From Gambelia wislizenii (taxonomy: Eukaryota > Chordata > Lepidosauria > Squamata > Crotaphytidae): a DNA stretch of 64,000 nt. Of this stretch, positions 55,957 through 64,000 are shown piece after piece. The notes under the pieces were generated by a model that saw only the letters and a list, made by a program, of their open reading frames with translations, did not search any database and was not told the origin of the DNA. The position numbers were made by a program, and so were the translations under genes. The stretch lies in the NCBI GenBank assembly GCA_030847615.1, contig JAUMIR010000001.1:61579501-61643500 (forward strand), written 5' to 3'. Each line of letters opens with the position of its first letter. Position 1 is the stretch's first letter.

Positions 55957-58875
55957 ATGGGGGATGGAGACAGTATTCTTGAAGGCAAAAGGGCTGGAGA
56001 GAATAGTCAAACTATCATAGAGGGAACAAAGCAAACAGCACAAGGACCCAACGGTGGGAGGAAAAAACACTTGCACAGGCAGCAAGTAAAGGGAACACAT
56101 GGTCTTAGATGTCTCTACACTAATGCACAGAGCATTGGAAATAAGCAAGATGAACTTGAACTCTTAGCACTACAAAGCAAGTATGATATAATAGGCATTA
56201 CTGAAACCTGGTGGAATGAATCTCATGATTGGAACGTAGGAATAGAGGGGTATAACCTTTATAAGAGAAACAGGCCAAACAGGAAAGGAGGAGGAATAGC
56301 ATTATATGTCAGGGATATTTACACCAGTGAAGAGACCCATGACATCAATACTGGAAGCCAGGTGGAGAGCATCTGGATAAAAATTAAAGGGGAGGGAAAC
56401 AACAGGGATGTTATTGTGGGACTCTACTACAGATCCCCAAGTCAGACGGAGGAATTGGATGATGCCTTTCTAGAACAGATGACCACACACGGAGATAGGG
56501 GAGATGTAGTAGTGATGGGTAACTTCAACTATCCTGATATTTGCTGGCAATCTAACTCAACCAAAACTTCAAGGTCTAGCAAATTCCTGACTTGCCTGGA
56601 AGACAATTTCATGGTACAAAAGGTGGAAGAGGCAACAAGGGGGTCAGCTATTTTAGATCTGATCCTAACAAACAGAGATGACCTGGTTAATGGGGTGCAA
56701 GTGGTGGGAACATTAGGTGAGAGTGATCATGTTCTCCTGGAGTTTGTTATACAATGGAAAGGAGAAGCCAGGCATAGTCAGACACGCACTCTTGACTTTA
56801 GGAGAGCTGATTTCAATAAACTCAGGGAAATACTGGGGGTGATCCCATGGTCAGGAATACTAAATGAGAAGAGACCTCCAGATGGGTGGGACTTTCTCAA
56901 AAGGGAGATACTGAAGGCAAAATTTCAAATAGTACCATTGAGGAAGAAATATGTGAGGTGTTTCAAGAAACCAGGATGGATGACTAATGAAATTTCAACT
57001 GAGTTAAGTTTTAAACGGTACATGTATAGGAAATGGAAAAGGGGGGAAATCACCAAAGAAGAATTCAAACAGATAGCAAATACGTGTAGGAGTAAAGTCA
57101 GAAAAGCTAAAGTGCAGAATGAGCTCAGGCTTGCTAGAGAGGTTAAGAACAATAAAAAGGGTTTTTTTGGGTATGTCCGCAGCAAAAGGAGGAAGAAGGA
57201 AATGATAGGGCCACTACGTGGAGAAGATGGCAAAATGCTAACAGGGGACAGAGAAAAGGCAGAATTACTCAACACCTTCTTTGCCTCAGTGTTTTCAGAA
57301 AAGGAAAAGGGTGACCAACCTGAGGATAAAGGAAGAGAGAACACAATTGGGGAAATCCAGCACAGAATAAGCAAAGAGGTAGTAGAGGAATACCTTCTTA
57401 ATCTAAATGAATTTAAATCTCCAGGACCAGATGAACCACATCCAAGAGTATTAAAAGTGCTGGCAAATATAATCTCAGAGCCATTGACAATAATCTTTGA
57501 GAACTCCTGGAGAACAGAAGAAGTCCCAGCAGACTGGAGGAGGGCAAATGTTGTCCCCATCTTCAAAAAGGGGAAAAAAGAGGATCCCAACAATTATTGT
57601 CCAGTTAGTCTGACATCAATACCAGGGAAGATTCTAGAGCAGATCATTAAACAGAGAGTCTGTGAACATTTAGAAGGCAATGCCATAATCACAAAAAGTC
57701 AACATGGGTTTCAGAGAAACAAGTCATGCCAGACTAATCTGATCTCTTTTTTTGATAAAATGACCAGCTTGGTAGATGAAGGGAATGCTGTGGATATCGG
57801 ATACCTTGATTTCAGTAAGGCCTTTGACAAGGTTCCCCATGACATTCTTGCAAACAAGCTTGTAGAATGTGGGCTAGACAAGTTAACTATTCAATGGATT
57901 TATAATTGGTTGACTGGCCGAACCCAAAGGGTGCTCAGCAGTGGCTCCTCTTCGTCTTGGAAAGATGTGACCAGTGTGGTGCCACAAGGTTCGGTCTTGG
58001 GCCCAGTCCTATTCAACATCTTTACCAATGACTTGGATGATGGAATTAGGGACATACCTATCAAATTTGCAGATGACACCAAATTAGGAGGAGTAGCTAA
58101 TACCCTAGAGGACAGGATCAAAATTCAAAATGACCTGGATAGGCTGGAGAGCTGGGCCAAAGCTAACAAAATGAAATTCAATATGGAGAAATGTAAAGTA
58201 CTGCATTTAGGACGGAAAAATGAAATGCATAGTAATAGGATGGGAGAGACCTGGCTGAACGAGACTACATGCGAAAGGGATCTAGGAGTCCTAGTAGACC
58301 ACAAGTTGAACATGAATCAACATTGTGATGCGGCAGCTAAAAAGGCCAATGCGATTTTGTGCTTTATCAAGAGAAGTATAGTGTCTAGATCAAGGGAAGT
58401 AATAGTGCTGCTCTATTCTGCCTTGGTCAGACCTCACCTAGACTACTGTGTCCAGTTCTGGACACCACAATTCAGAAAGGGTATTGACAAATTGGAGCAT
58501 GTCCAGAGAAGGGCAACTAAAATGGTGAAAGGTCTGGAAACCATGACTTATGAAGAGAGACTTAGGGAGCTGGGTATGTTTAGCCTGGAAAAAAGACAGT
58601 TAAGAGGTGATATGATAGCTCTGTTTAAGTATTTGAAGGCTGAGGATGGTCACACTGAGGATGGAGCAGGCTTGTTTTCTGCTGCTCCAGAGACTGGAAC
58701 ATGGGGCAATGGATGCAAGCTCCGGGAACAGAGATTCCACCTCAACGTTAGGAGGAACTTTTTGATGGTAAGAGCTGTTCATCAGTGGGACACACTCCCT
58801 CGGAGCGTGGTGGGGTCTCCTTCCTTGGAGGTCTTTAAACAGAGGCTGGATTGCCATCTGTCAGGGATGCGTTGA
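55957..58875 (+). CDS. CR1 LINE ORF2: AP endonuclease plus reverse transcriptase
   Basis: This open frame of 972 codons encodes the CR1 replication enzyme. It nicks DNA and reverse-transcribes the element RNA at the nick. The ATG at 55,957 follows the ORF1 stop by 5 bp. The AP-like endonuclease spans about residues 50-260: LYTNAQSI (N56), ITETWW (E83), LILTNR and SDH (D257, H258). The usual GDFN box reads MGNFNYPDICW, so the expected aspartate at residue 189 is asparagine (AAC for GAC). The reverse transcriptase spans about 490-760: WRRANVVPIFKKG, the [15 protein letters not shown] box, VPQGSVLGPVLFN (preceded by V where G is usual) and the catalytic FADD at 704-707. The C-terminal domain ends HLSGMR. 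Length is normal for CR1. The frame is fully open, but the endonuclease change and the dead ORF1 make mobility in cis unlikely. Confidence 0.92.
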   Translation: MGDGDSILEGKRAGENSQTIIEGTKQTAQGPNGGRKKHLHRQQVKGTHGLRCLYTNAQSIGNKQDELELLALQSKYDIIGITETWWNESHDWNVGIEGYNLYKRNRPNRKGGGIALYVRDIYTSEETHDINTGSQVESIWIKIKGEGNNRDVIVGLYYRSPSQTEELDDAFLEQMTTHGDRGDVVVMGNFNYPDICWQSNSTKTSRSSKFLTCLEDNFMVQKVEEATRGSAILDLILTNRDDLVNGVQVVGTLGESDHVLLEFVIQWKGEARHSQTRTLDFRRADFNKLREILGVIPWSGILNEKRPPDGWDFLKREILKAKFQIVPLRKKYVRCFKKPGWMTNEISTELSFKRYMYRKWKRGEITKEEFKQIANTCRSKVRKAKVQNELRLAREVKNNKKGFFGYVRSKRRKKEMIGPLRGEDGKMLTGDREKAELLNTFFASVFSEKEKGDQPEDKGRENTIGEIQHRISKEVVEEYLLNLNEFKSPGPDEPHPRVLKVLANIISEPLTIIFENSWRTEEVPADWRRANVVPIFKKGKKEDPNNYCPVSLTSIPGKILEQIIKQRVCEHLEGNAIITKSQHGFQRNKSCQTNLISFFDKMTSLVDEGNAVDIGYLDFSKAFDKVPHDILANKLVECGLDKLTIQWIYNWLTGRTQRVLSSGSSSSWKDVTSVVPQGSVLGPVLFNIFTNDLDDGIRDIPIKFADDTKLGGVANTLEDRIKIQNDLDRLESWAKANKMKFNMEKCKVLHLGRKNEMHSNRMGETWLNETTCERDLGVLVDHKLNMNQHCDAAAKKANAILCFIKRSIVSRSREVIVLLYSALVRPHLDYCVQFWTPQFRKGIDKLEHVQRRATKMVKGLETMTYEERLRELGMFSLEKRQLRGDMIALFKYLKAEDGHTEDGAGLFSAAPETGTWGNGCKLREQRFHLNVRRNFLMVRAVHQWDTLPRSVVGSPSLEVFKQRLDCHLSGMR

Positions 58876-58961
58876 TCAAGATTTCCTGCTTGGCAGGGGG
58901 TTGGACTGGATGGCCCTCGTGGTCTCTTCCAACTCTACAATTCTATGGTTCTATGATTCTA

Positions 58962-59533
58962 GGAACTCAAAAAACGTTCCTGTCCCACATCTCCAGTCCC
59001 GTCCCTGTCCCAGCACAATAACACTCCACATGACACTTACCTTCTTTTTGGTCCATAGACAGCCCAGGAATGAACAGAGCTCTAATGGAGCTGCATTCAC
59101 TTCCTGGACTGAAATCCCACCCATTTTCGTGAGAAGATACAAATGCAGGAAATTCAACGATAAAAAGTAAAATATCAAGAAAAAAGTTTTAAAAAGCACA
59201 TAAATACACTAAAAAATAACAAGTAACCTAGGGAGGTTAATAAAAAGAGGATGCCTAGCCTACCTTGTTTTCATGATCCCACCCAGAAGTGTTCTAGCAG
59301 GACTGCCCATTGACAGTATATTCATGGCAGGACAATGGTGTGAGGTTTTAGATGCTAGCAATGCCAGCACCAAAATGGGACGGGTGATCTATTGACGGCT
59401 CAGTCCATCAATAAAAAGAAATGCCAGTTTAACAACAGTGGAAAGCAAAAGTATGATGTGGTGTGATATTGGCATCCTTTAGCATTCTGATGTTGTTATT
59501 CTGGTGCCACATTAGCCATGTCTGATAATCTTC
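58962..59533. mobile_element. Harbinger-like MITE abutting the CR1 tail
   Basis: The right end, reverse-complemented, is GAAGATTATCAGACATGG, followed by TAA. The interior follows the 46.6-kb copy ('cgttcctgtcccac', 'cccagcacaataac', 'aggaaattcaacg'). The left end reads 'ggaactcaaaaaacg', missing about 16 bp of the usual terminus, and follows the CR1 tail with no gap. Confidence 0.75.
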
Positions 59534-59666
59534 TAAATCTACTGTAGTCAGTATTAACAATAAGATTCAGGCCTTTGAGGATTCCTTAGCTATGGTAATG
59601 TTCATGAACATTCTCTCTCTGTGTGTGTGTGTGCGTGCACATACACACACATGTGTGCAAATCTTC

Positions 59667-59882
59667 TACTTGCCTATTGACTTATGATGACCCCATGAGT
59701 TCCATAGGGTTTTGTTAGGTAAAGAATACTCAGAGATAGTTTTGCCAATTCCTTCCTCTGAAATATAGCCTACAGCTCCTGGCATTCATTGATGGTCTCT
59801 CATCCAATATTAACCAGGGCTGATCCTGCTTAGCTTCCAAGATCAGATGGGATCTGATGCCTTTAGGGTATTTAGGCACTCA
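59667..59882 (-). repeat. 5S-headed Sauria SINE
   Basis: The minus strand opens with a 5S rRNA-like head: 'gatcttggaagctaagcagg' then 'ggttaatattggatgag', covering the 5S internal-promoter region. It then has the Sauria-type tail 'actcatggggtcatcat' region. It is a retroposon, not a 5S gene. Confidence 0.85.
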
Positions 59883-60143
59883 TGAACATTCTAGCTACTG
59901 AAAAACTAAATTGGAAGCATAGCCCACGAAAAGAAAGGAAACACAAAGAGGTAGAAAATTGGCAGCATTGCTAGTGGTTGTCAACCACTGGGCCATGGCT
60001 GTGAATCAAGTGTGAAAGTTATGTTTGTGCAAATAAGATGTGGGGACAGTGACTGTACATGTGTGCAAAGAAGTATATCAGTAGTGTTTGCATTCACTGG
60101 AGGAGGGGAGAATGAGGGCTTTGCCCTCCCAAATATGAATTAT

Positions 60144-60458
60144 GGAGATTATCAGATGTGGCAAAAAAAATGTGTCAGAAGATCACTAGGAGAACAGGAA
60201 GGGGCAATATTATCAGATGATGTTATCCTCTGGCATAGCACAGGTGTAAGGGATCCCTTTTTATTGGCAGCTTGTCACTGTCAGTGAAAAAGGGAAGCCT
60301 CGTCCGCAGTAGTGCTACACTCCGGGTATGGTTAAAGGACACAGGTGTCTGGTAAGATCTCCCTTTTTGTTCTCAAGTAATCTTCTGAAATGATTGGGAA
60401 TGCAGGTTTTTGTGTTTTTTTTTGTTTGTGGTGCATTCCCCCATGTCTGATAATCTCC
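60144..60458. mobile_element. Harbinger-like MITE, 315 bp, TSD TAT
   Basis: The left end is GGAGATTATCAGATGTGG and the right end, reverse-complemented, is GGAGATTATCAGACATGG. Both are flanked by TAT (60141-60143 and 60459-60461). The interior differs from the 580-bp relatives, with 'gaagatcac..gaga' and 'agtaatcttctg' pieces facing each other. No coding sequence. Confidence 0.8.
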
Positions 60459-60461
60459 TAT

Positions 60462-62531
60462 GTCCCCGACATTAAATTTTCCTTCAGTTCCTAAATTTCT
60501 AGAATTTCAGCTACTTAAAACTTCAGTTGAACTTTTAAAAATAGAGTTTAGGTATCTAAAGAAAAGGGCAGTCAGTGTTATCTAGGGAATGTGGACACAG
60601 CAAATCTAAGAGTTCTAGGTTTGAATGATTTTCATTGTCCCGCTCTTTGCAATGCTAGAAATTTGTGGAGTGAAGGAAAAAATCATTTGGGGTGGAGCAG
60701 AATTCTTATCTGGAAAGGCCATAACTCATTTTCCCCATACTGTAGATACACTCCTGTTTGGTTCAGTTTTTGAAAATGGTTGTGTATCTGTGTGAATCTG
60801 TGTGAATTTGCTTTTTGTGTTGCATTTAACTTGAATCCTCTGTATTGAGTTCATATAAAGTTCAGACTACCACTGCAAAGTGGCTTAAATTAAATTCCTC
60901 CAGACATTCAAGGAGGCAACAGTGAACAGAATTTGTCTCTTTCATTTTAATACCCAGCCGTTTCACACCTTCACAATGCAACCTACAAAGAATGTTGGTG
61001 TGATATGATACATCCATTTTTATTGCCCTCTTGCCTGATAGGATTTGCTTTTTCTTTTCTCTTCTGACACACTGCATTCTTTAGAAGTGCAAAGCCAGTT
61101 AAAAATATTTATAGTGTTATCACAGGCGGATGCCCTTTATGGTCCTTAGACAAATGCACTCAGCATATGTGCTGGCCACTTCTTAAGGTTGGTTAGAGAA
61201 CAGCAAGTTGCCTTCCCCTCATCATCTGCCAAATGGTCTGGGATTCAGCCTCCATTCAATGAGTGATCCCCATCTCACAGGTTTTAGTCCATTACTTTAA
61301 TGGCAGTTATTCATCAGTAATGAACCATGCAGTTAACTTGCTAGAGAGACAGCACAGCTAATTGAAGATGTGGCAAGAGGTTCTTTTAATATTATGATTT
61401 TTCCTCCATTTGCTTTCAGTACCTCTGCTCTTCAGCAAAATTCTATCAGTGTTTTAATTACCTTAGAGAACAATAACTTCATAAAGGATCCTGCTTTTTG
61501 TCTGAAGCAGTTTGCCTGGAGATGAGATATATTTCAAGTTTCAAAGTCTCACAAGGCAGCTAAGTGAGAACAAGGAAGGCAAAGGCGGTAAATTTTCTCT
61601 ACCTGCAGATGATACTTGGGACAGTAAATTTTTAAAGTCCCATATCCACACAAATCCATTCCTGGCAGTCTTTCTCATCTTTTTTTATATATATCTATAA
61701 GGATCAGCTATCTATTTGATTACAGAAGAGCCATTCCAAGTAACTCTATTAATGCAACAAAGAAATAATCTGCTCTCCATCTCACTATCCTTATAGGATC
61801 ACCAGGCACAAATTTTATTTTACAGTCTTATTTTACAGTCTTCTTAACTTTATCATCAGCCCCAGTGATCACATGCAGTTACTGGAGGCCATCATAGTAT
61901 GGAGCAACCTGATACCAGACTGTGAGAAACCTGGATCAAACTAAAACTGTTAAAGGTGGTTATATCTATCCATCTGATTGGCTGTCTGTCCATTTATCCA
62001 TCTTTTCCATTTAAAGCCAAAGGAGTTATTCTGGTTCTGAACCAGAGTTTCATGCTGATAGTGAGTTAGATAAGGGCAAAGAAATTGAAGCTTAATCCAA
62101 AAAAGTTGGAGGTGATTTAAAAGGCAGATTAGGAAAGCAGGATTGGACCTGTGTTAAGGGCTACGCTCCCCTTGTAATTTAGTAGCTTGGGTTTGGATCC
62201 AGCTCCAAACTTGAACGTCCAGCCAGGATGTTGACCAGGGCCATGAACAGGGAGTTGTAGCAATTTATGTATTTTTGGTTGGCCTAGTAAAGGTATCCCC
62301 ACAATCTGGATTTTGGCAATGGTTTTATGGTCAACATGGCTATCCCTGAATTTGTGCAATTTGAAGAATGCCAAATTTTAGCAATTCACTGTGGGAACCT
62401 ACCCTGGAAGAACAGTCATTTATCCCCTCTAGCCAAAGGTAAAGCTGCTCAATTTGGCTTCCACTGATTTTGCCTGATTCAGCACTTTAACCCAGTCTCT
62501 GGCCCTGACAATATAGAGTCTGCTGAAAAAC
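60462..62531. other. No gene seen; unassigned sequence
   Basis: About 2 kb without recognised repeats, coding domains or RNA genes. Confidence 0.6.
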
Positions 62532-62534
62532 TTA

Positions 62535-62900
62535 GGGGCCGTTTACATGGCAAAATAAATCCTCTAAGAATTCACAAAGAGTCCTAATATTTACCACATC
62601 TTTTGGATCAAAGTCAGCATATTCAGAAAGAGGGGGGTAAAAAACCCCATAAGGTGCACAGTATCAGCTTTCACTATTTCCCCCGACTTTTTTGGAAAGT
62701 AGCACAAGTTAGCGCACTATTGATTGTGTGAACTACCATTTCGCTTACGGCAGTGGAAACTACCAGCAGTCTTCCCCAAACAGCCACAGCAGAGCTTAGC
62801 CATGATTGGTTGAATTGACCAAGGAGGGGGTGGATTTGCAAGAGATGAGCCTCAAACGAAAAGATCCAGCCAGACGGCTTGCTTTCTAGCATAATTACTG

Positions 62901-62937
<37 letters not shown>

Positions 62938-63473
62938 CTCTCTCTCTGTGTATATATAAGAGAGAGAGAGAGAGAGAATAGTGATCTGCTTCACCGGTGA
63001 GACTGATCGCTCACTCGCCCTGCTGTGATCGTGGTTTTGTGTGTGTGTGTGTGTGCGCGTATGAGAGAGAAAGAGAAAGAGAAGCAGTCTGTTCAGTTGG
63101 CACGTCACAATGGGTAAGGGGAAGGGGGCTTCAGGGAAGCTGTCTCCTTTGTCATTATTCCTCCCCTCCCCTGTGGTCTCCCTGTTTTTTTGGTTACTTT
63201 ATCTCCTGTTCTCTGAACAGAGCTGCTAACTTTGGAGCCCTGTTTCCCCCTTGCTGCCCCTCCTCACTCCTTCTCCACCTCCTGCCTGGCTTTAATGACA
63301 GACAGCCTGTGATCTGGAGGCCATGTCCCCCTCTTTGTCTGTGTGAACTGCAGAAGTTGAAAAATCATCGGATCTTTCAGTTTAGCAATACACCATGTAA
63401 ACTATGCAGTGATGGTGCAAAAGGACGGTAATCCGGAATTTTGCACACTTTATCCTCCCATGTAATTGGCCCC
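62535..63473. mobile_element. Harbinger-like element, 939 bp, TSD TTA
   Basis: The left end is GGGGCCGTTTACATGG and the right end, reverse-complemented, is GGGGCCAATTACATGG. Both are flanked by TTA (62532-62534 and 63474-63476), the TWA duplication of PIF/Harbinger elements. The interior holds (TC)n at 62,904-62,945, 'tgtatatataag', (GA)n at 62,959-62,978 and (GT)n at 63,037-63,057. The frames here have no transposase motif. Confidence 0.8.
62904..62978. repeat. Inverted (TC)n / (GA)n pair
   Basis: (TC)n at 62,904-62,947 and (GA)n at 62,959-62,978 flank 'tgtgtatatataa', so the single strand can fold into a hairpin. Confidence 0.85.
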
Positions 63474-63760
63474 TTACAGCTTTCTTCTTACAGAGAGGCC
63501 TGTGAGCTTCCCACCAGTTAGAGACAGATTTGGGTTTTCAAAAGATTGATTATGTGTTTGTGTGTATGTTCTAAAAATGGAGGGCCATCTTTTGTTGTGT
63601 TTCTTTTATTACCTTTTCTGTTGCTAGCCAGCTCCAGGGCAATTAGTAGGTAACTTGATAATTCTGATTTGAGAAGCTGCACACTTTTCCTCCCATACAC
63701 TTTCAAAACAGGATTCTGAGATCATCCCTTACTTCTCCTACATTTCTCCTACATTTCCCT

Positions 63761-63976
63761 AGGGCCCAATGCCATAAAGACAGCACATGATCTTGGAAGC
63801 TAAGCAGGCTAGGCCCTGGTTAGTACTTGAATGGGAGACCACCAACAAATACCAGGTGCTGTAGGCTATTCAGAGGAAGGAACTGGCAAAACCACCTCTG
63901 AGTATTCCTTGCCTAAGAAAACCCTATGAAATTCATTGGGTTGACAAAAGTTGACAGGCAACTAGAAGGCACATCC
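63761..63976 (+). repeat. 5S-headed Sauria SINE, plus strand
   Basis: The 5S rRNA-like head has 'gatcttggaagctaagcagg' and 'ggttagtacttgaatggg' (A box, intermediate element and C box). The tail follows with 'aaccctatgaaattcattg' and 'caactagaaggcacatcc'. This is the most complete copy here. Confidence 0.88.
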
Positions 63977-64000
63977 AGGGCTTGTCTATATGCTGAAAAT
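63977..64000 (+). mobile_element. Left end of a MITE running out of the window
   Basis: 'GGGCTTGTCTATATG' matches the GGGCYYGTCTAYAC terminus seen at 17.85 and 44.85 kb. It starts directly after the SINE tail. The rest lies beyond base 64,000. Confidence 0.45.

Larger units (their letters stand above)
54356..58960 (+). mobile_element. CR1 LINE, nearly full length (4.6 kb)
   Basis: The order is 5' monomers, ORF1 (broken), ORF2 (open), a short 3' UTR and the CR1 terminal octamers ('attctatggttctatgattct'). This is the complete CR1 plan. CR1 elements are usually severely 5'-truncated, so this copy is unusually long. It ends next to a MITE at 58,962. Confidence 0.88.

Noticed and set aside
55957..58875. 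Host protein-coding gene
   Set aside because: All motifs are CR1 endonuclease and reverse transcriptase, with CR1 octamers downstream.
62674..63431. Two 144-codon frames on opposite strands
   Set aside because: Both depend on GA/TC and GT dinucleotide runs inside a transposon.
63761..63976. 5S rRNA gene
   Set aside because: The 5S-like head is incomplete, diverged and joined to a SINE tail; it is a retroposon.

Overview
This window looks like vertebrate intergenic or intronic DNA from a squamate reptile, most likely an iguanian lizard. The case rests on the repeats. There are tRNA-derived SINEs whose tails match the 3' end of Bov-B LINEs (Sauria SINE type) and SINEs with a 5S rRNA-derived head. 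There are also CR1, L2 and Bov-B LINEs, Penelope-like elements, and many long microsatellites. I found no host protein-coding exon, no functional tRNA or rRNA gene, and no CRISPR array. The only long coding sequence is the reverse-transcriptase ORF of a CR1 LINE.

Layout. 1-6.3 kb: a truncated Sauria SINE, a 327-bp near-perfect foldback element, a solo LTR with target-site duplication (TSD), a LINE 3' coding fragment, two Harbinger-like MITEs and a hAT MITE. 6.3-13.5 kb: two pogo/Tigger-like MITEs, a 1.3-kb minus-strand CR1, a small hAT palindrome, two CR1 tails and an L2 LINE. 13.6-28.7 kb: Bov-B tails, SINEs, several MITEs, a CR1 interrupted by an L2, and two related minus-strand LTRs. 28.7-38.9 kb: two solo LTRs with exact TSDs, a minus-strand Penelope-like element, a 1.5-kb hAT element holding younger insertions, a CpG-rich MITE, and a MITE split by an 884-bp solo LTR. 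39-46 kb is mostly featureless apart from a SINE remnant and two MITEs. 46-49.5 kb: a LINE-like region split by a MITE, then a head-to-head Penelope-like insertion. 52-53 kb: a GC-rich block with direct and inverted duplications and a 17-bp perfect hairpin. 54.3-59.0 kb: a nearly full-length CR1 with promoter-like 5' monomers, a broken ORF1 and an open 972-codon ORF2. 59-64 kb: MITEs, two 5S-headed SINEs and a 939-bp Harbinger-like element.

What stands out. Six insertion boundaries are set by matching TSDs and terminal repeats: three exact 5-bp LTR TSDs, a perfect 8-bp hAT TSD, a 7/8 hAT TSD, and a 1474-bp composite whose length is explained by MITE plus LTR plus TSD. Many short transposons end in GG and have 3-bp TAA/TAT/TTA/CTA-type TSDs, as expected of PIF/Harbinger-related MITEs. 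The Penelope-like copies keep a hammerhead-ribozyme-like core near the 3' end. I see no strong candidate for an entirely new multi-gene system. The better leads are the foldback element, the hammerhead motifs, the CR1 5' monomers with three TATA boxes, and the duplicated hairpin block at 52-53 kb. All family assignments are by eye; no database search was run.
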